A DNA stretch of 48,784 nucleotides from GCA-2687025 sp964473525. GTDB lineage: Bacteria; Poribacteria; WGA-4E; GCA-2687025. This document shows positions 15,880 through 27,024 of this stretch, piece after piece. The notes under the pieces were generated by a model, which saw only the letters and a program-made list of their open reading frames with translations, did no database searches and had not been told where the DNA came from. Both the position numbers and the translations under genes were made by a program. Each line of letters begins with the position of its first letter. Position 1 is the first letter of the stretch. Location of the stretch: NCBI GenBank assembly GCA_964473525.1, contig CAYYPK010000047.1, positions 1-48,784 on the forward strand, given 5' to 3'.

Positions 15880-16329
15880 TTACGCCCGCGCGGCCTGGGC
15901 GTCGGCCCGTAGCCAATCACCATCAGCGATTCTCGCCCCGAGGCGTCGCGCGCGCTCGGTGTCCACGTAGACGTACACCTGCGCTTCTACGTCGATCCCC
16001 GTATCCACGACCCGGATCGAGATAGCCTCACGAATGTAGAGGTTGGACGGGTCGCCCGCCCCGAAGTATCCCTCGTAAAGATCCAATTGCCGGAGCAACC
16101 CCGACGCGCGCGCTTCGCGAAGAGTCACCAGGTCGCCCACGACGGTCCCGCAACCGTGCAGGAACGCCGGGTAGCCCTCCGGCAAAGCGTACAACAGTCC
16201 CGCAGCTTCGGCGGTTACGATCTCTCGCGCCGCTCGCCGAACCATATGATGGGCTCGACAACCCCGCCTCAACGTCCCATATACAAAGAGTCGTGTCGTG
16301 TCGGGTCTGCCGTCCATCGGCGCCAGCAT
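15880..16329 (-). CDS. Gamma-glutamylcyclotransferase-like protein
   Basis: A 149-residue protein of the GGCT/AIG2/YtfP fold. The N-terminal signature LFVYGTLRRG binds the glutamyl end in family members. The LDLYEGY segment carries the conserved Glu, and YVYV strands follow. Relatives release 5-oxoproline from gamma-glutamyl amines, but many bacterial members have no proven substrate. ATG 16329 is used; ATG 16317 is an in-frame alternative and neither has a strong ribosome-binding site. It is divergent from the nucleotidyltransferase gene, with 129 bp between them. Confidence 0.85.
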   Translation of the reverse strand: MLAPMDGRPDTTRLFVYGTLRRGCRAHHMVRRAAREIVTAEAAGLLYALPEGYPAFLHGCGTVVGDLVTLREARASGLLRQLDLYEGYFGAGDPSNLYIREAISIRVVDTGIDVEAQVYVYVDTERARRLGARIADGDWLRADAQAARA

Positions 16330-16458
16330 CCACTGCGAGTATGTAACGTCGGGTTCCGCGGCTGCGTAGCGACCAAGTGGGAATGTTGCGGCCTACAATG
16401 GCGGCATCAGCCGCGCAAATCAATGGTCGCCGCGCGGCCACATGGGGGAGAGGACGCC

Positions 16459-17384
16459 ATGCCGGCGAGCGCCGAAGTCCAGCAGCGCTATCAAGACGCG
16501 CTCGACCTGTTCACCGAAAAGGTGCAGCGCGACGATCACATCCTCGCGGCGATCCTGTTCGGTAGCCTCTCCTACGACGAGGTGTGGGAGCAGTCCGACA
16601 TCGACATGTACCTCGTCTCCCGCGACGAGAAACTGAGGCGCAGCGGATTCTCCCTCGTCGAGAACGACGTCAATATCCACGTCGTCATCTACCCCCGCCA
16701 GCAATTCAAGAAGATGCTGGAAGGCTCGCTACAGAGCTCGTTCTTTCATGCCTCCTTCGCGAAGAGCACACTGCTGTTCTCGCACGACGAGACCATCAGC
16801 GAGTACTACGAAGACAAAGACCGCCTCGGGTCGCGCGACCGCGACTTCCAACTGATGAAGGCCGCCGCGTGGGTCATGCCCACGCTCGCCAAGGCGGAGA
16901 AGTTCTACCACGTCAAACGCGACATGCACTACGCGTTCCTGTGGATCATGCACGTCGTCGAGGGCCTGGCGCGGATCGAGACGCTGCACAACGGCGAGGT
17001 CGTCCAGCGCGAGGTCATTCACCAGGCGTTGCGGCACAATCCGTCGTTCTTCAACGCGATCTACACGGACCTCATTGAGGGGCCGAAGGACGAGTCGACG
17101 CTTGGCAAGGCGTTGGAAGCCATCGACGACTACCTCATGGACCGCGTTGAGGACATATACAAGCCGCTGCTGGACTTCCTGATTGAAGAGCAGGGAGCCC
17201 GGACCAACACTGAGATCACGGAGCGCTTCCAGAAGGTGGCGCAGACCAGCGAGATCAGCATGGCGTGCGAGTGGCTCGCCGACCGTGACGCTATCGAGAA
17301 AGTGTCGGCGCCCGTCCGACTCACGAAGAACAGCCAGGTCAGCATGGAGGAGGCTGCCTACTACTACGACGAGGAGATGGCCCT

Positions 17385-17388
<4 letters not shown>
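16459..17388 (+). CDS. Nucleotidyltransferase-domain protein
   Basis: A 309-residue soluble protein with a polymerase-beta-like nucleotidyltransferase domain at the N-terminus. The motif reads FGSLSYDEVWEQSDIDMYLV: Gly-Ser at 35-36 and the metal-binding D47-x-D49. The rest is helical and resembles HEPN-like or KNTase C-terminal helices, ending in a Tyr/Glu-rich tail. GGGGGAGAGGA lies just before ATG 16459, so upstream in-frame ATGs are rejected. The stop codon overlaps the uvrA TTG start (TTGA), so the two are translationally coupled. Such enzymes transfer nucleotides to antibiotics, RNA or proteins; which one applies here is unknown. Confidence 0.82.
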
Positions 17389-20270
<2,882 letters not shown>

Positions 20271-20286
20271 GATGTTGGAGTCAGTC

Positions 20287-20550
20287 TCAGACCTTCTCCC
20301 ACTGGCGGGTCTCCGCTGAGCGGTACATGGCAAGCGCCGTCCGCAACTCGCCCAGCGAGTGTTCTGGCGTCGCTGTGAGCGGGGTTCCGTCGAGAACAGC
20401 CGCTGCGAAATCAGCGAGTTCCAGCGCGAATGCGTCCTGCCGCGTCTGGCCGTCCGACACGATCGGCTTTCCATCGGGATGCTCGCGGTCGTACAGGAGA
20501 GCGCGGCCGCCGCGGCCCATGGCCAACGGTCGCCGGAGTTCCATGCTCAT
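20287..20550 (-). pseudogene. C-terminal remnant of a Gfo/Idh/MocA dehydrogenase
   Basis: The 87-residue translation matches only the last part of Gfo/Idh/MocA-type NAD(P)-dependent dehydrogenases. It shows DAFALELADFAAAVL followed by PEHSLGELRTALAMYRSA, the usual closing helices. The Rossmann half is missing, and an in-frame TAG lies just upstream of the first ATG. The truncated 5' end abuts the truncated end of the neighbouring plus-strand remnant. It is therefore a decayed gene fragment, not an intact small protein. Confidence 0.8.
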
Positions 20551-20913
20551 ATACCGACCCTACCACCTGTGCGGCGCGGAGACCGCGCTGTCCGTCCTCT
20601 GCGCCGGCCTGCTAAGGGCGCCGACCGGGGCCGCCGAAATTCTGCCGTGAGTCGACATCATGGCGACGGCGGCGCGGGACCCCAATCAGGCGAGACGCTT
20701 GCCTCGCCAGGTGAACTGGGTTGGGATCGCAGCCTGCGCGCGTCTATCACACCTGCCGCGCCCTTCTTCATGCTCGAGAGCAATCGGCTGTTGACGGATG
20801 TGCCCGCCGGCGCCCCTATCACGCTCGACATGGTCGAGGAGCCGCAGGATTCGGCGGTCTGGTCGCTACGGCGGCGACAGGATGGGCATTTCCATGTCAT
20901 GATGGCCGACTAG
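20546..20913 (+). pseudogene. Frameshifted C-terminal remnant of a SAF-domain dehydrogenase
   Basis: The fragment resembles the C-terminus of homoserine-dehydrogenase-like oxidoreductases with a SAF domain. One frame reads IYRPYHLCGAETALSVLCAG and ends at TGA 20648-20650, where relatives have Arg (CGA to TGA fits). The same frame then continues VDIMATAARDP. A shift into another frame gives GETLASPGELGW and PFFMLESNRLLTDVPAG to the natural end at 20913. So there is at least one nonsense and one frameshift change, and the N-terminal domain is absent. Confidence 0.75.
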
Positions 20914-21122
20914 GCGGCGCGTGTCGTGCCTCAGCCTTCGTGACGGCGACCATTCCGCCTCCCGCCTGCGCCAACACCGACACATGGGTTCCGGGTTCCG
21001 TCACGGACTGCCGGGTGCATTAGCAGCGGCGCGGCCGTAGTATTTACCCCTCCTGATGAAGCGCAGGCGCTCGCCACAGCCTGGCGCCACGTGGTGACAT
21101 CTCTACACGAGGATGGTGATCC

Positions 21123-22169
21123 ATGGCCGGCTATCGAATCGGCATCGTTGGCACGGGCGGCATCGCGAATGTGCACTTCAGGGGGTACGGCTATGTGTTG
21201 GGCGACCTCGGACAGGTCGTCGCCGGATGCGACCCGGACGAAGCGCGGCTAAACGACTTCTGCGACCGCTACGACCTTGCCTTGCGGTTCACGACTACAG
21301 ACGACCTGATTGGTTCCGGCGAAGTGGACGCCATCGCGCTCCTCACTCCGCCAGCGGTACGGCAGAGCGTCATCGGCCCCGCGGCGGAGCAGGGCATCCA
21401 CATGCTGGTGGAGAAGCCGTTCGGTGAGTGCCTTGGGGACGCGATCGCCTTCGTGGACGCGTGCGAGGACGGAGGCGCGCGCCTCGCCGTGAACCAGGAG
21501 CTGCGGTTCATGCCGGAGGCGATGCGGGCGCATCAAGTGGCGTCGTCCGGCGCTCTGGGCGACATCCGGTTCGTCGCGCACGACCAGTTCCAGGACCGCA
21601 CGACGGTGCGCGGCTGGCGCGCGACGGAGAAGCGGCTGGAGATCAGCATTTTCAGCATCCACCTGCTCGACAAGGTGCGGTGGATGGCGGGGGAGGCCCC
21701 GGTCGCCGTCACATGTCCCACCCGTGCGTGGAATCCCGACGTATCCGGCGAGACGTTCGCCGCGCTCACCGTGCATTTTGAGGGTGGAGCCGTCGGCACG
21801 ATGGTGTCCAACTGGCACTCACCACGCGTACCCGAGTGTAGACTGCGCATCGACGGCGTGAGCGGTTCCGCGGTCGCGACGAAGCGCGCGATCGTCGACG
21901 GAGACGGCACGCTACAGGTCGAGACCGCGGACGGCGGCACGCGAACGTACACCTACCGTCTCGACGATGCCCTGGCATACACGATGGGTCGGAGCATGCG
22001 GGAGCTGCTCGAAGCCGCCGACGCCGACCGCGAGCCGCTGCACAGCGGCCTGGACAACCTGCAAACGATGGCTATTGTTGACGCAGCCTACCTGTCAGCC
22101 GCCCGGGACGGCGCGCGAGTCGAGATCGCGGAGATCTGGGAAAATCCCTGCGTCGCGCGGAGCCGGTAG
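21123..22169 (+). CDS. Gfo/Idh/MocA family NAD(P)-dependent oxidoreductase
   Basis: A 348-residue dehydrogenase, usually acting on sugars, inositols or their derivatives in the cytoplasm. The N-terminal Rossmann fold shows IGIVGTGGIANVHF. The family motif EKPFG, with the conserved Lys, lies near residue 100. The C-terminal alpha/beta domain contains SIFSIHLLDKVRW, where His is the usual catalytic-site residue. GAGGATGGTGATCC precedes ATG 21123, giving a reasonable ribosome-binding site. Two broken dehydrogenase genes lie directly upstream, so this may be the survivor of a larger sugar-catabolic cluster. The substrate is not predictable. Confidence 0.93.
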   Translation: MAGYRIGIVGTGGIANVHFRGYGYVLGDLGQVVAGCDPDEARLNDFCDRYDLALRFTTTDDLIGSGEVDAIALLTPPAVRQSVIGPAAEQGIHMLVEKPFGECLGDAIAFVDACEDGGARLAVNQELRFMPEAMRAHQVASSGALGDIRFVAHDQFQDRTTVRGWRATEKRLEISIFSIHLLDKVRWMAGEAPVAVTCPTRAWNPDVSGETFAALTVHFEGGAVGTMVSNWHSPRVPECRLRIDGVSGSAVATKRAIVDGDGTLQVETADGGTRTYTYRLDDALAYTMGRSMRELLEAADADREPLHSGLDNLQTMAIVDAAYLSAARDGARVEIAEIWENPCVARSR

Positions 22170-22299
22170 CCGGTCACCCGGGACTTGGATCAGCCACGGT
22201 ACCCGTGTTAGGGTGCGCCAAATATACACAACGGCAGTGTAATGTACCGTCCGTGAAAACTCGCGCGATGTGCAAGACCACGATGGGAGTCGAGACCTC

Positions 22300-22944
22300 A
22301 TGGATACGCCGACGTTCCGCATCGGGGAGGCGCTGGGCTTTGGGTGGCGTACGTTCAGGGACAACCTTTGGCTGATGGTCGGCGCGGTTGCGATCGTCAT
22401 GGTCGCGGGCTACGCGCCGGCAATCTTCACCTGGATCGTTGGCGACGACTCCGCACTTGTCGTCCTGGCAGCCTCGGTCCTTGGATATGTGCTGAGTCTG
22501 TTCATAGCGCTGGGGTACACACGCCTCGCGCTGCGGCTTGTCGATGGCCAGCCAGGCGCGATAGGGGATCTCTTCTCCTGTGGCCGGCTGGTGGTCAGGA
22601 TGGTGCTTGCCAGTCTCCTTTACATGCTCATCGTCATGGGCGGGACCATTCTGCTGATCGTGCCTGGGATGATCTGGGCGATCAAGTTCCAATACTACAT
22701 GTACGCCATCGTCGACGAAGACGCGGGGGTGATGGAGTCGCTAAGGCGGAGCTCGGCAATCACGCGAGGAGAGAAGTTCCACCTCTTTGGGTTCGGCCTG
22801 GTCGCCGGGCTCGTAGGTATGGTGGGTCTGCTCGTGCTCGTCGTCGGCGTCCTGGCGTCCGGCGCTGTCGTCGCGCTTGCTTACGCGCACGTGTACCGTC
22901 GGCTGACGACAATGCACGCTGAACGGAGCGCCGCTGCTGACTGA
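22300..22944 (+). CDS. Integral membrane protein, DUF975/GPDP-membrane-domain-like
   Basis: A 214-residue membrane protein with about six hydrophobic segments. It opens with a short amphipathic stretch, GEALGFGWRTFRDNLW, seen at the start of DUF975 and glycerophosphodiesterase-membrane-domain proteins. Later, VPGMIWAIKFQYYMYAIVDED is the characteristic middle segment of that group. ATG 22300 is chosen for its GGGAG site; an upstream in-frame ATG at 22270 lacks one. It stands alone between the Gfo gene and a convergent SDR gene. No biochemical role can be stated. Confidence 0.8.
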   Translation: MDTPTFRIGEALGFGWRTFRDNLWLMVGAVAIVMVAGYAPAIFTWIVGDDSALVVLAASVLGYVLSLFIALGYTRLALRLVDGQPGAIGDLFSCGRLVVRMVLASLLYMLIVMGGTILLIVPGMIWAIKFQYYMYAIVDEDAGVMESLRRSSAITRGEKFHLFGFGLVAGLVGMVGLLVLVVGVLASGAVVALAYAHVYRRLTTMHAERSAAAD

Positions 22945-22974
22945 TGCGCTACGCGGGGAGCGGAGCCGTAGTGT

Positions 22975-23736
22975 CTAGCCTCCCTTCGCCAGAGCGCCGC
23001 CATCAATGCGCATCGCCTCGGCGTTGATGAACGAGGCGGCGTCGGAGCTGAGCCACACGACCGCCTCGGCGACTTCCTCGGGCTCGCCAATGCGTTCCAG
23101 CGGATTCACGGACGCGACTGCTTCCCGCTCCTTGATGCCCTCGATCATGCCGTGGGTCATGTCCGTCTCGACGAGTCCGACGCAGATGGAGTTCACGCGG
23201 ATGCCCTTGCTCCCGTAGGCCATGGCTCCGCATTTTGACAGCCCGACGACGCCGTGCTTGCTGGCGGCGTACGGCGCCGCGCCCGCGCTACCCGCCAACC
23301 CGAGCATGGACGCGTTGTTCACGATGGTGCCGAACCCCTGTTCGAGCATCTGCCGCACCTCGTACTTCATCGAGAGCCAGACGCCCTTGAGGTTGATGTC
23401 GAGGACGCGGTCCCACGTGTCCTCTTCGAGTTCGTGGATCGGGCCGCCCGCGGCGACCCCCGCGTTGTTGAAGGCATGGTCCAGGCGTCCGTACGTGTCG
23501 ACGACTCCCTGCACGAGATGCTCGACCTCGTCGCTGTTCCGCACATCGGCCTTGATGAACGTGGCTTCGCCACCAGCGTCGCGTATGTCCGCGACGGTCT
23601 GCTCGCCCTCCGCCTCACGACGCGCGGCGATGACGACCTTGGCTCCCCTCTCCGCGAACAGCTTGGATGTCGCCTTGCCGATGCCCGCGTTGCCGCCTGT
23701 CACCAGGGCCACTCGCCCGTCGAAGTCGCTCGCCAT
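22975..23736 (-). CDS. Short-chain dehydrogenase/reductase (SDR)
   Basis: A 253-residue classical SDR that oxidises or reduces carbonyl/alcohol groups with NAD(P). The cofactor motif TGGNAGIG lies at 13-20, with AARR after the second strand suggesting NADP preference. NNAG, the catalytic Ser region NNASMLG and the Tyr-x3-Lys motif YAASK are all present. It ends in the usual FINAEAMRIDGG segment. AGGAG lies 7 nt before ATG 23736; the frame is open far upstream but that part has no SDR similarity. It is convergent with the DUF975-like gene and divergent from the PilP-like gene. The substrate is unknown. Confidence 0.95.
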   Translation of the reverse strand: MASDFDGRVALVTGGNAGIGKATSKLFAERGAKVVIAARREAEGEQTVADIRDAGGEATFIKADVRNSDEVEHLVQGVVDTYGRLDHAFNNAGVAAGGPIHELEEDTWDRVLDINLKGVWLSMKYEVRQMLEQGFGTIVNNASMLGLAGSAGAAPYAASKHGVVGLSKCGAMAYGSKGIRVNSICVGLVETDMTHGMIEGIKEREAVASVNPLERIGEPEEVAEAVVWLSSDAASFINAEAMRIDGGALAKGG

Positions 23737-23987
23737 GGGTACTCCTGTCGCTGATGCCGCCCGTCCTGCCGCGCCGCCGGACACCATATTGACCGCGCGC
23801 GGGATGGTCAAGGCCGACGACGGGTCGGCCGCGCCGTTGAGGCGGAGGCAGGTCGACTCATCCGGCTGATGTCCCGCGCCGTCTGTGGTAGTGTGCATGC
23901 GTCGTTCCGTACCCGTTCGCGCTGCTGAGCGGATGTCGGACTGCGTCTGTTCGCGCGCCGAGTCGATGACGGGAAGGTCGGGCTTGT

Positions 23988-24848
23988 ATGAGAACCAGGC
24001 GTTCGCTGCTCGCGGTTGGTTGCGTTCTGGGATTGCTGTGCTGCTTGGCCGGCGCGCAGAAGTCGTATGACCCAACGCGCGCGAAGGAATCTGGCGGGAA
24101 GACGGTGACGCAACGGAGCGCTTCTACCAAGGCCGCTGCCGCTAGCGCCTCCGCAGACAAGCAGCGCGCCAAGGCCGCCGCCGCGGCGAGCCCCGAGAAG
24201 TCGCGCATAGCACGGAAGAACCAAGGCGCGAGGCGACCCGCGAAGACTTCCGCGGCGAAGGCGCCCGGCGCCGGATCGGCCGCGCGGCCGGCAGAGATGG
24301 ACGCTCCTTCAGCGATGCAGGCGCCACGTCCAAACACGCCCAGCGGTCTGCCTCCGCACTACGCCTCGATCCTCGACGGCAATCTGTTTCGGCGGCTAGG
24401 GTGGAGCGGCGAGCCCAAGCGCGATCCGTTCCAACTCGTGGGCGTGATGGTCTCGGACAATACTCGCCGAGCGCTTCTGTCGCACAACGGCTCCGCGGTC
24501 TATGTCGACGTGGGCGCGGAAGTAGGCGAGGGATACACGGTCGCGTCCATCGAACGCGGCGCGGTGGAACTTCAGGGCGGCGCGCTCGGCCCGCTGAATC
24601 TTGCCCTCGACCGAGACGTCATAGGCATCAAGGGCGCTGGGTCGCACAATGCGGCGGCAGCGAAGGCGCCGGAGAAGCGCGTGAAGAAGGACGGCCGATG
24701 GCGACCCCCAAAGGGCACGCCCGGCGATAAGCAGTGGGAGATGATAATGGAGCGCGAAGGCGTGACCTGGGAGGACATCAAGCGCGACCCAGAGCGCGCT
24801 GGGGAGATCAAGGAGTCGTACAGCTACATCTGGGAGGACGACAAATAG
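23988..24848 (+). CDS. Exported PilP/GspC-like periplasmic protein
   Basis: A 286-residue exported protein. The signal peptide ends near LAGA (residue 23). An Ala/Lys/Ser-rich, low-complexity linker covers about 25-120. A small beta domain follows: NLFRRLGWSGEPKRDPFQLVGVMV and later AVYVDVGAEVGEGYTV. This 'DPF-L-G-hh' layout with a repeated beta hairpin is typical of PilP and the GspC homology region in type IV pilus and type II secretion inner-membrane complexes. The C-terminus is charged and Trp-containing (EREGVTWEDIKRDPE). No other pilus or secretion gene is nearby, so participation in such a complex is only suggested. Confidence 0.65.
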   Translation: MRTRRSLLAVGCVLGLLCCLAGAQKSYDPTRAKESGGKTVTQRSASTKAAAASASADKQRAKAAAAASPEKSRIARKNQGARRPAKTSAAKAPGAGSAARPAEMDAPSAMQAPRPNTPSGLPPHYASILDGNLFRRLGWSGEPKRDPFQLVGVMVSDNTRRALLSHNGSAVYVDVGAEVGEGYTVASIERGAVELQGGALGPLNLALDRDVIGIKGAGSHNAAAAKAPEKRVKKDGRWRPPKGTPGDKQWEMIMEREGVTWEDIKRDPERAGEIKESYSYIWEDDK

Positions 24849-24892
24849 CTGACTCGCTGGTCGCGGTCTGCACCGTCCACCGAAGGTCCATC

Positions 24893-26185
24893 ATGGCGCG
24901 TCTCCTCGCGCTTCCGCTCGTGTTCCTCCTCGCGTGCGCCACAGCCCCTGTTCCCCAACAGGAGGCCGCTGCTCCCGAGCCGCTTGGGTCGCCGCCGGTG
25001 GTCGGTCATGTTACTGACTCCACCGCGATGGTGTGGGCGGCTGCCGCAGAACCCGGCGACCTGGTTCTGCACTATCGGGCGAAAGGAAACGCGGAGGCGC
25101 CGTCGCTTGCGGTGTCTGCCTCAAGTACTGCCGCAGGCGTGTACATGCCGGTTGTCTTTTCGATGACCGACCTTCACCCGCGCACCAGGTACATCTTCCG
25201 CGTCCTGTCCGCGCACCAAGCGGCGGACACCTTCGAGGAAACCCAACTCGATCCGTGGGCAGGGCCGTCAGACGACGCGAACTCCGGCGAGTTCACGACC
25301 GCGCCGGTACCCGGGCAGCGCGGGCAGTTCACGATTGCAGTGTCCTCGTGCATGCACTCGGGGAAGGAGCCCGAGCAACTGTCGTGGCGCCTGATGCGAT
25401 CGCAGCAACCGTCACTGCACTTGCTCCTCGGTGACGTCGTCTACGCCGATACAACCGACCACGACACGCTCTGGCAACACCACCTCCAACAGCGCGCGGT
25501 GAAGGACTTCGCGAACGTGTTGCGCACAATGCCCAACTACCCCATGTGGGACGACCACGACTACGGTCCCAACAACTCCGACGGGACGGAGGCGGGGAAG
25601 GAGCACTCGCTCCGCGCGTTCCGAGGGCTGTGGGCGCTGCCCCCCACCGGCACGCAGGACACTCCCGGGGCGTTCTACCGATTCCAGTGGGGCGACGTGG
25701 AGTTCTTCATGCTGGACGGCCGCTACCACCGCTCGCCGGACAAGGCGGAGAACGACGGTAGCAAGCGCATGCTCGGAGACGCGCAGTTCGCCTGGCTGAT
25801 GGACGGCTTGCGGAACTCCACCGCGACGTTCAAGGTTCTGGCGTCCGGCAGCACGTTGCAGGCGAGCGGCGCGGACGGCTGGCGGATCTACGACTTCGCC
25901 CGGAACCGGCTCTACAACGCCATCAGCGATAGCGGCATCGACGGCGTCCTCTACCTGAGCGGAGACGTCCACGCCAGCTACATCCAGGTGCACGACGCGC
26001 CTGGCTACCCGCTCGTGGAAGTCATCTCGTCGGGCATCGCCAACAGCAGTACGAAGAGCTTCGCCACGCTGGCGTTCGACACCGTCGCGGACGACCCGAT
26101 GGTGCGAGTCCGCATCATCTACGGCGATGGATCCGTGCAGGAGGACAGGGCGTTCCAACTGTCTGAGATGTCCGTCGGCGATTAG
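24893..26185 (+). CDS. PhoD-like alkaline phosphatase lipoprotein
   Basis: A 430-residue predicted lipoprotein with lipobox FLLAC (Cys15). After a fibronectin-like PhoD N-terminal domain, the metallophosphatase part contains GDVVYAD, WDDHDYGPNNSD and SGDVHAS. These supply the Asp, Asn and His residues that bind the metal centre in PhoD phosphatase/phosphodiesterases. It should hydrolyse phosphate esters outside the inner membrane. ATG 24893 is chosen because the lipoprotein signal begins there and GAAGG is upstream. It lies 44 bp after the PilP-like gene on the same strand and may be cotranscribed with it. Confidence 0.92.
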   Translation: MARLLALPLVFLLACATAPVPQQEAAAPEPLGSPPVVGHVTDSTAMVWAAAAEPGDLVLHYRAKGNAEAPSLAVSASSTAAGVYMPVVFSMTDLHPRTRYIFRVLSAHQAADTFEETQLDPWAGPSDDANSGEFTTAPVPGQRGQFTIAVSSCMHSGKEPEQLSWRLMRSQQPSLHLLLGDVVYADTTDHDTLWQHHLQQRAVKDFANVLRTMPNYPMWDDHDYGPNNSDGTEAGKEHSLRAFRGLWALPPTGTQDTPGAFYRFQWGDVEFFMLDGRYHRSPDKAENDGSKRMLGDAQFAWLMDGLRNSTATFKVLASGSTLQASGADGWRIYDFARNRLYNAISDSGIDGVLYLSGDVHASYIQVHDAPGYPLVEVISSGIANSSTKSFATLAFDTVADDPMVRVRIIYGDGSVQEDRAFQLSEMSVGD

Positions 26186-26225
26186 CGGCGCAGGCGCGAA
26201 CGCCCAATCCCATACGAGATTCCTC

Positions 26226-26254
26226 TTGACACGGCTCGTTGCGCCGCCCATAAT
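26226..26254 (+). promoter_or_regulatory. Sigma70 promoter of the tetR-type gene
   Basis: A perfect -35 TTGACA (26226-26231) and -10 CATAAT (26249-26254) are spaced by 17 bases. Transcription would start near 26261, within the sequence shared with the M28-peptidase promoter, so a bound repressor there would block initiation. The TTG start codon of the regulator lies at 26293. Confidence 0.75.
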
Positions 26255-26261
26255 GAACAGT

Positions 26262-26274
26262 GTTAAGTTAATGA
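26262..26274 (+). promoter_or_regulatory. Putative TetR-type operator, copy 1
   Basis: The 13-mer GTTAAGTTAATGA lies immediately after the -10 box of the regulator's promoter. It matches 11 of 13 bases with GTTAAGTATATGA upstream of the M28 peptidase gene. Position and similarity suggest autoregulation by the adjacent TetR-family protein. Confidence 0.55.
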
Positions 26275-26292
26275 CCCACTGAAAGAGACGCC

Positions 26293-26928
26293 TTGAACAC
26301 CGACGCACGGGGCATAGCGGCACGGCGGGCCAGAGAGAAGGAAGAACTGCGCCGTAAGATCCTGAACGCGGCGGGGGATCTTTTCACCGAAGAGGGCTTC
26401 GACAACGTGTCGATGCGGAAGATCGGCGAGCGAATCGAGTACTCGCCCACGACGATCTACCTGTACTTCCGCGACAAGCTGGATCTCCTCGTGACGATTT
26501 CAGACGAGACACTCGATCGGCTGGTCTCGGCGATCGAGGAGAGCGTGAAGGAGGTAACCGACCCGGTCGAGAAGTTCCGCGAATTCGGCCGTGCGTACAT
26601 CGAGTTTGGCTTGGCTCGTCCGCACGAATACGAGCTGACCTTCGTCATTCGTCCGCGGTACCGAGGGGGCCTGGACCTTCCCGAGGATTCCGCGACGAAA
26701 CGCGCCTTCGATTCGCTGGCCGTCGTCGTCGAGGAGTGCGTCGCGCAGGGGGTCTTCCGCGACGTAGATCCGATGGCGGCTGCTCAGGCGCTGTGGGCGT
26801 CGGTCCATGGCGTGACATCGCTGCTGATCGCGTACCCGGACTTCCCGTGGGCCGAGCGGGAGCTTCTCGTGACGCAAATGCTCGACACGATAACGGATGG
26901 ACATCGAATTCGCCCGCTGTCGGACTGA
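26293..26928 (+). CDS. TetR-family transcriptional regulator
   Basis: A 211-residue DNA-binding regulator. The N-terminal helix-turn-helix domain (about 17-65) reads LRRKILNAAGDLFTEEGF...SMRKIGERI...TTIYLYFRDK, fully typical of TetR. The C-terminal all-helical part would bind an effector and dimerise. The start is TTG 26293, preceded by AAAGAGA; no ATG fits the conserved N-terminus. A strong promoter and a putative operator sit directly upstream, and the same operator-like sequence precedes the M28 peptidase gene. The effector is unknown. Confidence 0.93.
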   Translation: MNTDARGIAARRAREKEELRRKILNAAGDLFTEEGFDNVSMRKIGERIEYSPTTIYLYFRDKLDLLVTISDETLDRLVSAIEESVKEVTDPVEKFREFGRAYIEFGLARPHEYELTFVIRPRYRGGLDLPEDSATKRAFDSLAVVVEECVAQGVFRDVDPMAAAQALWASVHGVTSLLIAYPDFPWAERELLVTQMLDTITDGHRIRPLSD

Positions 26929-26946
26929 CGGCGACCCCCTTTTTTT
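26915..26946 (+). terminator. Probable rho-independent terminator of the tetR-type gene
   Basis: The arms CGCTGTC and GACGGCG pair with one G-T wobble around the loop ggact and overlap the stop codon. They are followed by ACCCCC and seven T residues. The six-base gap between stem and T-run weakens the prediction. It would separate the regulator transcript from the M28 peptidase gene. Confidence 0.45.
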
Positions 26947-26965
26947 CGCGCGACTACTTACCATC

Positions 26966-26978
26966 GTTAAGTATATGA
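26966..26978 (+). promoter_or_regulatory. Putative TetR-type operator, copy 2
   Basis: GTTAAGTATATGA shares 11 of 13 bases with the site in front of the regulator gene. It overlaps an inverted repeat ACTTA-N7-TAAGT (26956-26972) and a possible -10 box TATGAT (26974-26979) 46 nt before the M28 peptidase start. This suggests that the adjacent TetR-type protein controls the peptidase. Confidence 0.5.
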
Positions 26979-27024
26979 TCTGAGTTCACCTACGCTGTCT
27001 TGGGGACGAAGGAGACGACGTGAG

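Noticed and set aside
16087..16458. N-terminal extension of the nucleotidyltransferase
   Set aside because: It is antisense to the glutamylcyclotransferase-like gene, and a strong ribosome-binding site precedes ATG 16459.
23737..24075. 113-codon N-terminal extension of the SDR
   Set aside because: No SDR similarity before residue 1 of the chosen start, which has a good AGGAG site; the extension overlaps the divergent PilP-like gene.
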